Part shown: piece after piece, positions 1 through 5,762 of the stretch
Layout: each line of letters begins with the position of its first letter
How positions within the stretch are numbered: position 1 is the first letter of the stretch
Notes under the pieces: generated by a model
Told to the model about the DNA's origin: nothing
Database searches by the model: none
Seen by the model: the letters and a program-made list of their open reading frames with translations, nothing else
Assembly (NCBI GenBank): GCA_016871475.1
Contig: VHDG01000150.1
Coordinates: forward strand, 1 to 8,042
Length of the DNA stretch: 8,042 nucleotides
Source: Verrucomicrobiota bacterium
GTDB taxonomy: Bacteria > Verrucomicrobiota > Verrucomicrobiia > Limisphaerales > UBA11320
Reading direction: 5' to 3'
Made by a program: the position numbers and the translations under genes

Positions 1-1824
1 GAAATAAGCGGTAGCCTGTTGAGCATTTCGAGACATCAGGGCGAACAACCATTCCCGCCAGAAAGGCATCCCTTTTCCTCGAACCGGAAGGATCGTCTCG
101 CGTCCGAGGAAGAATGTTGTGTCCATGGGATTGAACTCGAGTCCGTGTGCGGCACACCCGGCGAGGATGGCCTGCACATTGGGCTCCTCCATGAAACCAT
201 AGCGGCCGGTCACCTGATAAAACCCGTTCTCCAAGGTGACGACTCTGAGCCTCTTCTCAGGTTCAACGTGAGCCTTTGGATCAGTGGCGATGTGCAAAAA
301 AACCGTTCTCGCGTGCAAAACCTTGTTGTGTTTGAGGTTGTGCAGCAGCGCCTGAGGAGTGCCATCGGAGTTGCCGCACAAGAACACGGCCGTGCCTTTT
401 ACGCGTACCGGAGGGTTCTCCTTCACGTCCGCCATGAACAGATCCAATGGAATCGCACCCCGGCTTAGTTGCTCGTAAACCAGCTGCCGACCCTTCTTCC
501 ACGTCGACATGAGAAGGTAAACGACTCCGGCGATCAGGAGGGGGATCCAGCCACCCTCGAGGAACTTGAGGGCGTTGCTCGAAAGGAAAGCCAGTTCGAT
601 GGAGAGAAAGCAGCACTCGAAAAGGACGATCTTCCAGATGGGCCAGCCCCAGAGCTGCCAGGCGGCAAACGGGAACACGCAGCTCGTGATGGTCATCGTC
701 ATGATGATGGCGATGCCGTAGGCGGACGTTAGCCTGGCCGAGCTTTGAAAAATCAGGATCAGTGCCAGGCAGGCGATCATCAACGCCCAGTTCACCTGAG
801 GGATATAGATCTGCCCCTTCTCGCTGGACGAGGTGTGCTGGATGTTGAGGCGAGGAACATAGCCCAGCTGCATCGCCTGCATCGTGAGAGAGAAGGAGCC
901 GGCGATGAGAGCCTGGGAGGCGATGACTGCAGCGACGGTGCTCAGTCCCACCAGGGGATAGAGAGCCCACCCAGGCGCTAGTTTGAAGAACGGATTGATG
1001 GATGCATCTGGAGAAGAGAGCAAAAGGGCACCCTGCCCGAAATAGTTCAGGACCAGTCCGGGAAAAACAGCCAGCAGCCAGGCGCGACGGATGGCGGGCA
1101 GGCCAAAGTGTCCCATGTCCGCATAAAGAGACTCCACGCCTGTCACGGCGAGGAAGACAGCGCCGAGGACAAAGAATCCGATGCTTCCTCCGGTGAGCAG
1201 AAACTTGATACCGCACCAAGGGTTCAGAGCCTCCAGTACCTGAGGGGCCATGAAGATTCCACGGATGCCGAGGACTCCCAGGACCAGGAACCAGATCAGC
1301 ATAATGGGGCCAAAGACCTTCCCCACCCGGCCTGTGCCGAACCGTTGGAAGGAAAACAGAGCCACGATGATGCAGACGGAGATGGGCACGACCCACTTCT
1401 CGAAGCGGGTGGTTGCGACCGTCAGCCCCTCAACTGCGCCCAGCACGGTGACTGCAGGGGTCAGCATCCCATCGCCATAGAGCAGTGAAGCTCCGAAAAC
1501 TCCGAGGACAACCAGGGCGCCTCGGGCTTCCCTGACGCGCTTGCCCAGGGCCAGGGTGAGAAGCGACAGGATCCCTCCCTCGCCTTCATTGCCTGCCCGC
1601 ATCACGAACAGGAGGTATTTGATGGAGACGACGAGGACCAGGGACCAGAACACGAGCGAGAGGATCCCGATGACGTTCTCCTTGAGAACCGGAACCTTAT
1701 GAAGGCCGGTGAAGCATTCCCTCAGCGCGTACAGGGGACTGGTGCCGATGTCGCCATAGACAACGCCCAAGGCACCGATGACCAGACCCCAGCGTGGAGC
1801 GGCTTTGGGGTCAGGCGAACTCAT
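1..1824 (-). CDS. kup: Kup-family potassium uptake permease, C-terminus cut by window edge
   Basis: Low-affinity K+ uptake protein of the KUP/HAK/KT family, an inner-membrane K+/H+ symporter. The frame is open from an ATG at 1824 to base 1, giving 608 residues with no stop. Family signatures are clear: YGDIGTSPLYALRE at residues 23-36, LLYGDGMLTPAV at 115-126, GVESLYADMGHFG at 229-241 and YFGQGALLL at 261-269. About twelve hydrophobic segments fill residues 14-440. A hydrophilic cytosolic tail follows, with the typical FFLGRETILP at 571-580 and WREWLFALMSRNA at 589-601. Kup proteins are usually about 620-640 residues, so only some 15-25 are missing. The start suits the family N-terminus, with a GAGGG 11 bases upstream as a weak ribosome-binding site. 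It lies 112 bases after the NIL gene on the same strand; I see no terminator between them, so read-through is possible but unproven. Confidence 0.96.
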   Translation of the reverse strand, partial: MSSPDPKAAPRWGLVIGALGVVYGDIGTSPLYALRECFTGLHKVPVLKENVIGILSLVFWSLVLVVSIKYLLFVMRAGNEGEGGILSLLTLALGKRVREARGALVVLGVFGASLLYGDGMLTPAVTVLGAVEGLTVATTRFEKWVVPISVCIIVALFSFQRFGTGRVGKVFGPIMLIWFLVLGVLGIRGIFMAPQVLEALNPWCGIKFLLTGGSIGFFVLGAVFLAVTGVESLYADMGHFGLPAIRRAWLLAVFPGLVLNYFGQGALLLSSPDASINPFFKLAPGWALYPLVGLSTVAAVIASQALIAGSFSLTMQAMQLGYVPRLNIQHTSSSEKGQIYIPQVNWALMIACLALILIFQSSARLTSAYGIAIIMTMTITSCVFPFAAWQLWGWPIWKIVLFECCFLSIELAFLSSNALKFLEGGWIPLLIAGVVYLLMSTWKKGRQLVYEQLSRGAIPLDLFMADVKENPPVRVKGTAVFLCGNSDGTPQALLHNLKHNKVLHARTVFLHIATDPKAHVEPEKRLRVVTLENGFYQVTGRYGFMEEPNVQAILAGCAAHGLEFNPMDTTFFLGRETILPVRGKGMPFWREWLFALMSRNAQQATAYF

Positions 1825-1936
1825 GAATGGTTATGCCCTCGACCAGGGCCGGATGATCGTCGGACTGAGGAAGGGAGCGGGAGGGCATGGGGGTCAGTCT
1901 CAGGACGGGAGAAGCAGGTCAACCGCCTCACATGCC

Positions 1937-2236
1937 TCAGCTCTCCAGAACGTTGATCTCGACGGGTTCCACGCTCACCCCTTTGCCCTGAAGCCAGGCC
2001 ACCGCTTTCTTGATTTCGGCTCGATCCCCCTCGAGCTCTAGGCACACGATTCCGAGCTCGTCGGAGACGCTTGCCTGGCGGATGTTGGTGATGACCTTGA
2101 ACTTGTGTCCCAACTCCCACATCAGAGGCGATGTGATGTGCTTGCTGGGGTAGGTCAGCCAGAACCTGCGGCTTTCAGATTTGGCGCCGGCATTGGCGTT
2201 GGTTTTTGACGAAGGTTTGCGGGCTTTAGCTGACAT
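1937..2236 (-). CDS. Stand-alone NIL-domain protein, third gene of the SAM-riboswitch operon
   Basis: Small 99-residue protein that is almost entirely a NIL domain (residues about 24-95), preceded by a 23-residue basic, Ala/Ser-rich tail. Recognisable features are RRFWLTYP at 23-30, the helix around ITSPLMWELGHKF (34-46), the strand VITNIRQASV (48-57) and the strand GIVCLELEG (62-70) followed by a helix. NIL is a ferredoxin-like fold found at the C-terminus of the methionine ABC transporter ATPase MetN, where it binds methionine, and fused to ferredoxin domains in proteins linked to anaerobic homocysteine synthesis. There is no ATPase or ferredoxin part here. The ATG lies 14 bases after the carrier stop, without a clear Shine-Dalgarno, so translational coupling is likely. 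It could be a methionine-sensing regulator or a sulfur-transfer partner of the two upstream proteins; the sequence does not decide. The fold call is firm, the role is not. Confidence 0.88.
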   Translation of the reverse strand: MSAKARKPSSKTNANAGAKSESRRFWLTYPSKHITSPLMWELGHKFKVITNIRQASVSDELGIVCLELEGDRAEIKKAVAWLQGKGVSVEPVEINVLES

Positions 2237-2250
2237 GGGGTGATGGAGAT

Positions 2251-2526
2251 TTAGCCGCCCGCGATTGCAGGGATGATACTGATCTCATCCCCATCCTTGA
2301 TGGCGGTGTCCTGGTTTTGCAAAAAGCGGATATCCTCTTCATTAACGTAAACGTTCACGAAGCGACGAACCTCTCCTGACTCATCGATGAGGCGTTCCTT
2401 GATGCCCGGGTAGCGCGACTGCAGTTCTGCGATGGCAGCGCCGATGGTTCCGGCCTTCACCTCGACGAGTTCCTCCTCATGGGTGAGCTTTCGGAGCGGC
2501 GTGGGGATTCGGACTTTGACTGGCAT
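2251..2526 (-). CDS. CysO/MoaD/ThiS-like sulfur carrier protein ending in Gly-Gly
   Basis: A 91-residue beta-grasp (ubiquitin-like) protein ending in IPAIAGG. The C-terminal Gly-Gly is the hallmark of carriers that are adenylated by an E1-like enzyme and converted to a thiocarboxylate. The resemblance, from memory, is closest to mycobacterial CysO (about 93 residues): an IPTPLRKLT-like start at 7-15, RFVNVYVNEEDIRF at 55-68, and TAIKDGDEISIIPAIAGG at 74-91. It is less like MoaD of molybdopterin synthesis, and no moa gene is nearby. CysO delivers sulfur to the PLP enzyme CysM. Here the gene starts 9 bases after the stop of a PLP enzyme of the same fold type, so the pair probably works as enzyme and sulfur donor. 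No activating E1 or Mec-type JAMM peptidase is in the window. The family and the diglycine are clear; the substrate pathway is inferred. Confidence 0.92.
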   Translation of the reverse strand: MPVKVRIPTPLRKLTHEEELVEVKAGTIGAAIAELQSRYPGIKERLIDESGEVRRFVNVYVNEEDIRFLQNQDTAIKDGDEISIIPAIAGG

Positions 2527-2535
2527 ATTTTACTT

Positions 2536-3798
2536 TCAGGCTTTGGCAGCGGTGGCTTGGTCTGCGGATAACAATGTTTCGAATTCCCGGAGGCTTGGCC
2601 GGATCTCTCGTGTGGCACCCACGTGCCCCACCACGGCATCCAGCGTCTTCAACCCATTTCCGGTGACACAAAGCACGGCGGAGTCTTTCGCTGGAATCTT
2701 GCCGGACGCAATGAGTTTCTTGGCCACCCCGACTGTCACGCCCCCGGCTGTTTCGGCGAAGATACCTTCACATTCAGCCAGCAACCGGATCCCTTCCCGG
2801 ATCTCATCGTCCGTCACATCTTCAGAAGCTCCCCCTGTCTCCTTCATCACTTTCAGGGCATAGAACCCATCGGCGGGAGTTCCGATGGCCAGCGACTTGG
2901 CGATGGTGTTGGGCTTCACGGGTTTAAAGAAGTCCAGGCCTGCCTTTTGAGCGGCGGTAATGGGGTTGCAACCGGTCGCTTGAGCCCCATGGATCTTGTA
3001 ATCGGTGGAGTCCACGAGACCCAGCTTGGTGAACTCCTGATAGCTCTTGTGGATCTTGGTCAGGAGGGACCCGGAAGCCATGCAGACCACCGTATGCCTG
3101 GGAATCTTCCAGCCGAGCTGTTCCATGATCTCAAACCCCATGCTCTTGGAACCTTCGGCGTAGTAGGGGCGCATGTTGACGTTTACGAACGCCCAGCCGT
3201 ATTTGCCTGCGATCTCAGCACACAACCGGTTCACTTCGTCGTAGTGCCCCTTGATTCCAATGACCTCAGCCCCATAGACGAGAGAGTTCACAATCTTGCC
3301 CTGTTCGAGGTCTGCTGGAATGAACACGTAGGCGCGCAGGCCGGCGGCGGCGGCGTTGGCGGCGACGGAATTGGCCAGGTTGCCGGTGGAAGCACAAGCC
3401 ACGGTGGTGAAACCCAGCTCACGAGCGCGGCTCAATGCGACGCTCACGACCCGATCCTTGAACGAGAGGGTCGGGTAATTCACGGTGTCGTTCTTGATCC
3501 ACAACTCACGAATGCCGAGTCGTTTGGCGAGTCGATCGGCCTTCACCAAAGGGGTGTAGCCCACTTGAAATCCGACGGTTGGCTCCTTGGCAACAGGCAA
3601 CAGTTCGCGATAGCGCCACATTGTCTTTGGTCGGCTCTCGATGGCCGAACGCGTCAGCGACTGGCTGATGCTTGCGTAATCGTAAACGACCTCCAGCGGT
3701 CCGAAGTCGTACTCACAAACGTGGGTGGCCCCCAGCGGATACTCGCGCGCACATTCGCGACACTTCAGGGCCTTCATGAAACCATTGGTCTGCTGCAT
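2536..3798 (-). CDS. thrC: Threonine-synthase-like PLP enzyme under SAM riboswitch; possible homocysteine synthase
   Basis: Fold-type II PLP enzyme of 420 residues, by homology threonine synthase, which converts O-phosphohomoserine to threonine. The PLP lysine should be K114 in PTLSFKDR (109-116). ASTGNLANS (136-144) is the cofactor or substrate loop, and CVTGNGLKTLDA (377-388) matches the family's C-terminal motif. The N-terminus carries a zinc-ribbon-like C13-x2-C16 and C28, but the position expected for a fourth Cys reads CEYD, so it is incomplete. I chose the ATG at 3798, preceded by purine-rich GAGAAAGAAAAAG; 3777 is also possible. The in-frame ATG at 3900 is rejected because it lies inside the riboswitch. 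A SAM-I riboswitch leader and a CysO-like gene 9 bases downstream suggest homocysteine synthesis from an activated homoserine plus a thiocarboxylated carrier. Ordinary threonine synthesis remains possible. The family call is firm. Confidence 0.93.
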   Translation of the reverse strand: MQQTNGFMKALKCRECAREYPLGATHVCEYDFGPLEVVYDYASISQSLTRSAIESRPKTMWRYRELLPVAKEPTVGFQVGYTPLVKADRLAKRLGIRELWIKNDTVNYPTLSFKDRVVSVALSRARELGFTTVACASTGNLANSVAANAAAAGLRAYVFIPADLEQGKIVNSLVYGAEVIGIKGHYDEVNRLCAEIAGKYGWAFVNVNMRPYYAEGSKSMGFEIMEQLGWKIPRHTVVCMASGSLLTKIHKSYQEFTKLGLVDSTDYKIHGAQATGCNPITAAQKAGLDFFKPVKPNTIAKSLAIGTPADGFYALKVMKETGGASEDVTDDEIREGIRLLAECEGIFAETAGGVTVGVAKKLIASGKIPAKDSAVLCVTGNGLKTLDAVVGHVGATREIRPSLREFETLLSADQATAAKA

Positions 3799-3831
3799 AA
3801 CTTTTTCTTTCTCTGGCGTGTCAGGCCGGGG

Positions 3832-3865
3832 AAAAACAAAAACCCCTTCCCGAATAGAGAAGAGG
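3832..3865 (-). terminator. Intrinsic terminator of the SAM riboswitch (expression platform)
   Basis: Read on the minus strand, CCTCTTC (3865-3859) pairs with GAAGGGG (3849-3843) through seven base pairs including one G-U. A T-rich run, TTTTTGTTTTT (3842-3832), follows directly, making a standard rho-independent terminator about 35 bases before the chosen start codon. The competing antiterminator pairs GAGAAGAG (3885-3878), which includes part of the 3' strand of aptamer helix P1, with CTCTTCTC (3864-3857), the left arm of the terminator. Binding of SAM should stabilise P1, free the terminator arm and stop transcription. Confidence 0.88.
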
Positions 3866-3882
3866 TCATCACGCGCTCTCTT

Positions 3883-3996
3883 CTCATCTGCCCCGACCAC
3901 TTAGCCGGGTTGGATTTGGCACCTGGCCGTCGCTTACGCCAAGCGACCGGTTGCCGTGGTTTCATCGGGCCATATCCCTCAACCACTCTTAATGAG
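3883..3996 (-). ncRNA. SAM-I (S-box) riboswitch aptamer
   Basis: The minus-strand leader has the SAM-I aptamer core. P1 is CTCAT (3996-3992) with ATGAG (3887-3883). P2 is GTGGTT (3986-3981) with AACCAC (3961-3956), enclosing GAGGGATATGGCCCGATGA. The invariant GGCAACC follows at 3955-3949. P3 is GTCGCTT (3947-3941) with AAGCGAC (3935-3929). Then comes GGTGCCAAATCC (3923-3912), and P4 is CCCGGC (3909-3904) with GTCGGG (3897-3892). P1 continues into ATGAGAAGAG, as is typical. The class binds S-adenosylmethionine and lowers expression of methionine, SAM and sulfur genes when SAM is plentiful. A terminator/antiterminator follows at once, so control is probably by transcription attenuation of the three genes downstream. 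Confidence 0.96.
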
Positions 3997-4019
3997 CCGT
4001 TTCATCAACGGATGCGGAT

Positions 4020-4049
4020 AACATGATGGGAGGGATTTAAAAGTGTCAA
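4020..4049 (-). promoter_or_regulatory. Possible sigma-70-type promoter for the SAM-riboswitch operon
   Basis: A perfect TTGACA -35 box reads on the minus strand at 4049-4044. The matching -10 is weak: CATGTT (4025-4020) at an 18-base spacing, or TGTTAT (4023-4018) at 20. Transcription would start near 4010, about 15 bases before the aptamer, which is where a riboswitch promoter should lie. The location supports the call more than the -10 does. Confidence 0.45.
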
Positions 4050-4388
4050 TTGGATTTTTAGAACGCACCGCGAGCGCGGTAGATCTTGGCAGTGCTTCTT
4101 CTTTCCGTGTGGTCTGTCTTTTCCGTGGTCCCTCCTGCAGGGTGTGCCCCAACGCGCTCCTGAGCAACACACGCTCACGGCGGTGAAACTTCGTCCGCGA
4201 TGGGGCGGGCGGAGGGGCGCATCTCACATTTTCCCGGTGCGACAACCCCTCGTATTCCTAATCGTGATCGTAGACGCAAGAACCGCCTTCTCGACCATGG
4301 AAAGCTGGCGATGCCGGTCGCACTGACGAGGGCTAAACTCGAATTAAGGACCACACGACGGAATCCTCGGGATTGAGAGCGAGTAGCC

Positions 4389-4415
4389 GATTGCGATTGG
4401 GATTACGATTACGAT
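4389..4415 (+). repeat. Short degenerate hexamer tandem repeat (GATTRS)
   Basis: Four consecutive hexamers, GATTGC, GATTGG, GATTAC and GATTAC, then a partial GAT, lie in non-coding sequence. The array is only 27 bases and no function is evident. It borders the palindrome-rich block that begins at 4419. Confidence 0.7.
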
Positions 4416-4418
4416 GGA

Positions 4419-4470
4419 GGGGAGGTGGACGGACGCGCAGTTCGTTGTCCACCGTTCAGGCTACCTCCCC
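4419..4470. repeat. Inverted repeat with two alternative hairpins
   Basis: GGGGAGGT (4419-4426) is the exact reverse complement of ACCTCCCC (4463-4470), and pairing can extend two more bases through a G-T wobble. Overlapping it, GGTGGAC (4424-4430) pairs exactly with GTCCACC (4447-4453). The two stems share bases, so they would exclude each other. No T-run follows, so neither looks like a terminator. Confidence 0.65.
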
Positions 4471-4538
4471 AACAAACCCAGCAAATTGATGCCCCACACC
4501 CGTGGAGATCGCACATCCCACCCCCTGGGGTGCTGTAG

Positions 4539-4628
4539 TCCCGCCGGCCTTCGACAAGGTTTCCGGCCGTGTTTCCGAAAAGGACAGGTGAACGTGTCCT
4601 GGACTGTCCAAACTCCGGGCCGGCGGGA
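4539..4628. repeat. 11-bp inverted repeat enclosing a small hairpin, possible REP/MITE-like element
   Basis: TCCCGCCGGCC (4539-4549) and GGCCGGCGGGA (4618-4628) are exact reverse complements separated by 68 bases. Inside, AGGACA (4581-4586) pairs with TGTCCT (4595-4600), and GGACAG (4582-4587) can alternatively pair with CTGTCC (4604-4609). No open frame of transposase type is present. The nested arrangement resembles small dispersed intergenic repeats, but a second copy cannot be looked for in this window. Confidence 0.6.
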
Positions 4629-4641
4629 TGCCAGCGCTCCC

Positions 4642-4651
4642 GGGGGGGGGG
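4642..4651 (+). repeat. G10 homopolymer run in spacer
   Basis: Ten consecutive G residues lie about 135 bases upstream of the FKBP start. Such runs are prone to slippage and to sequencing error. It lies upstream of the only weak promoter candidate, so no effect on expression can be claimed. Confidence 0.9.
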
Positions 4652-4786
4652 CATTGATGGTCAACTTGGGAGCTGCTGCCATGAACTTGACGTGCCGTGG
4701 CTTCTGAGTAGTGTTGCGCCCCGCTGGATGAGTGGGCTCAAGTAACCGTGCAGAACGCCGAACTACCGTTCAGCAAATAATAACAA

Positions 4787-5644
4787 ATGAAATCAAATAT
4801 CTTTCGACTGGGCACACTAAGCCTCGTCCTCACGATGGCAGGCAGCCTTTGGGCGGCAGAGGGTAACGCCGAAGCCTCCAAGGTCAACAAGCAGGAAATC
4901 AGCTATAGCTTTGGAATGCAGTACGGCGGGTTTCTCAAGCAGAACGGCATTGAGATCGACTTGGCCGAGTTCAACAAAGCCATCAGTGACACCCTGGCAG
5001 GCAAGCAGACCATGACCGAGCAAAAGGCTCAGGAAGTCATGAACGCCTTCCGGGGGGAGATGATGGCCAAGCGGGCGGCGAAGCAAAAAGAGGACGGTGA
5101 AAAGAACGAGAAGCTCGGCAAGGACTTCCTCGAAGCCAACGCCAAGAAAGAAGGCGTCAAGACCACCGCAAGCGGCCTTCAATACAAAGTCATCACCGAA
5201 GGATCCGGTCCCAAACCCACCGCCACCGACCGGGTGAAAACCCACTACAAGGGCACGCTGATTGATGGCACGGAGTTCGACAGTTCCTATGGGCGCGGCG
5301 AACCCGCCACCTTCCCGGTCAACGGGGTGATCTCAGGTTGGACTGAAGCTCTCCAATTGATGCCCACAGGATCCAAGTGGCAGCTCTTCATCCCAAGTGG
5401 TCTCGCCTACAAGGAACGCGGCAGCGGTGCGAAAATCGGCCCGAACGCGACCCTGGTTTTCGATATTGAGTTGCTCGATATCATCAAAGCTGAACCTCCG
5501 AAACCCGTCACCAGCGACATCATCAAGGTGCCCTCGGCTGAGGAACTGAAGAAAGGCGCCAAGATCGAAGTGATCAAGGACGTGGACGCTGAGATCAAGA
5601 AGCAGAAGGAAGAAGCAGCCAAGAAACCTGCTGACCCGAAATAA
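4787..5644 (+). CDS. Secreted FKBP-type peptidyl-prolyl isomerase (Mip/FkpA type)
   Basis: Peptidyl-prolyl cis-trans isomerase of 285 residues, probably a periplasmic folding helper. Residues 1-23/24 form a Sec signal peptide (K2 and R7, hydrophobic 8-22, cleavage near LWA-A). Residues about 32-120 match the helical dimerisation region of Mip/FkpA proteins, with SYSFGMQYGGFL (39-50) and a charged helix (91-120). The FKBP domain is about 127-232. Residues equivalent to the FKBP12 pocket are retained: Y154, F164, D165, V181, I182, W185, Y208 and F225. It should therefore be active and FK506-type. After the domain there is an unusual tail of about 50 residues rich in Lys, Glu and Pro (EPPKPVTSD onward), function unknown. 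The ATG follows an A/T-rich stretch without a Shine-Dalgarno. It is a single gene, convergent with uvrB and closed by its own terminator. Confidence 0.94.
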   Translation: MKSNIFRLGTLSLVLTMAGSLWAAEGNAEASKVNKQEISYSFGMQYGGFLKQNGIEIDLAEFNKAISDTLAGKQTMTEQKAQEVMNAFRGEMMAKRAAKQKEDGEKNEKLGKDFLEANAKKEGVKTTASGLQYKVITEGSGPKPTATDRVKTHYKGTLIDGTEFDSSYGRGEPATFPVNGVISGWTEALQLMPTGSKWQLFIPSGLAYKERGSGAKIGPNATLVFDIELLDIIKAEPPKPVTSDIIKVPSAEELKKGAKIEVIKDVDAEIKKQKEEAAKKPADPK

Positions 5645-5671
5645 CCGGAGCCTTCACTTACTTCACCCTTT

Positions 5672-5699
5672 AACCCCCGGGCATTCCCCGGGGGTTTTT
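5672..5699 (+). terminator. Intrinsic terminator after the FKBP gene
   Basis: AACCCCCGGG (5672-5681) pairs exactly with CCCGGGGGTT (5687-5696) around a five-base loop, and a T-run continues to 5699. It lies 27 bases after the FKBP stop. On the minus strand the hairpin is followed by AAAGGG rather than T's, so it should act only for the plus-strand gene and not as a terminator for uvrB. Confidence 0.93.
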
Positions 5700-5762
5700 C
5701 TTTGTCAGCACTGGCAACCGGGCAGCCGGCTTCGCTGCTTCAACCTCCAACCACCGCGTCGG

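Larger units (their letters stand above)
4050..4786. other. Long spacer without a convincing gene
   Basis: About 740 bases between the riboswitch promoter and the FKBP gene. The open frames here are short (60-97 codons), overlap on both strands and encode nothing I recognise, so I treat them as chance. Visible structure includes a 14-base palindrome ACCGCGAGCGCGGT (4067-4080), about 18 bases beyond the -35 of the riboswitch operon; a hexamer repeat (4389-4415); several inverted repeats between 4419 and 4628; CACCCC/GGGGTG (4519-4532); and a G10 run (4642-4651). A poor promoter candidate for the FKBP gene is TTGACG (4687-4692) with TAGTGT (4709-4714). No tRNA or known ncRNA was seen. Confidence 0.7.

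Noticed and set aside
281..1396. 371-codon minus-strand open frame inside the kup region
   Set aside because: It is a different frame of the same strand as kup; the kup frame carries all the family motifs, while this one gives an Arg/Gly/Pro-rich sequence resembling no known protein.
1917..1922. TTGACC as a -35 box for kup
   Set aside because: No acceptable -10 hexamer at 16-18 bases, so I do not call a promoter.
3799..3900. N-terminal extension of the ThrC-like protein from the ATG at 3900
   Set aside because: The extension would be encoded by the aptamer's P4/P1 strands, the terminator and the T-run; homology starts only near the MKALKCREC segment, so the start at 3798 fits better.
2623..4026. 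467-codon plus-strand open frame antisense to the ThrC-like gene
   Set aside because: It runs through the riboswitch and across the PLP enzyme gene, and the translation has no recognisable domain. It is a shadow of biased codon use.
4144..4707. Small open frames of 60-97 codons in the spacer on both strands
   Set aside because: They overlap each other and inverted repeats, lack ribosome-binding sites and show no family features.
5707..5740. Possible terminator for uvrB (GCAGC/GCTGC stem on the minus strand)
   Set aside because: The stem is only 5 bp and no T-run follows.
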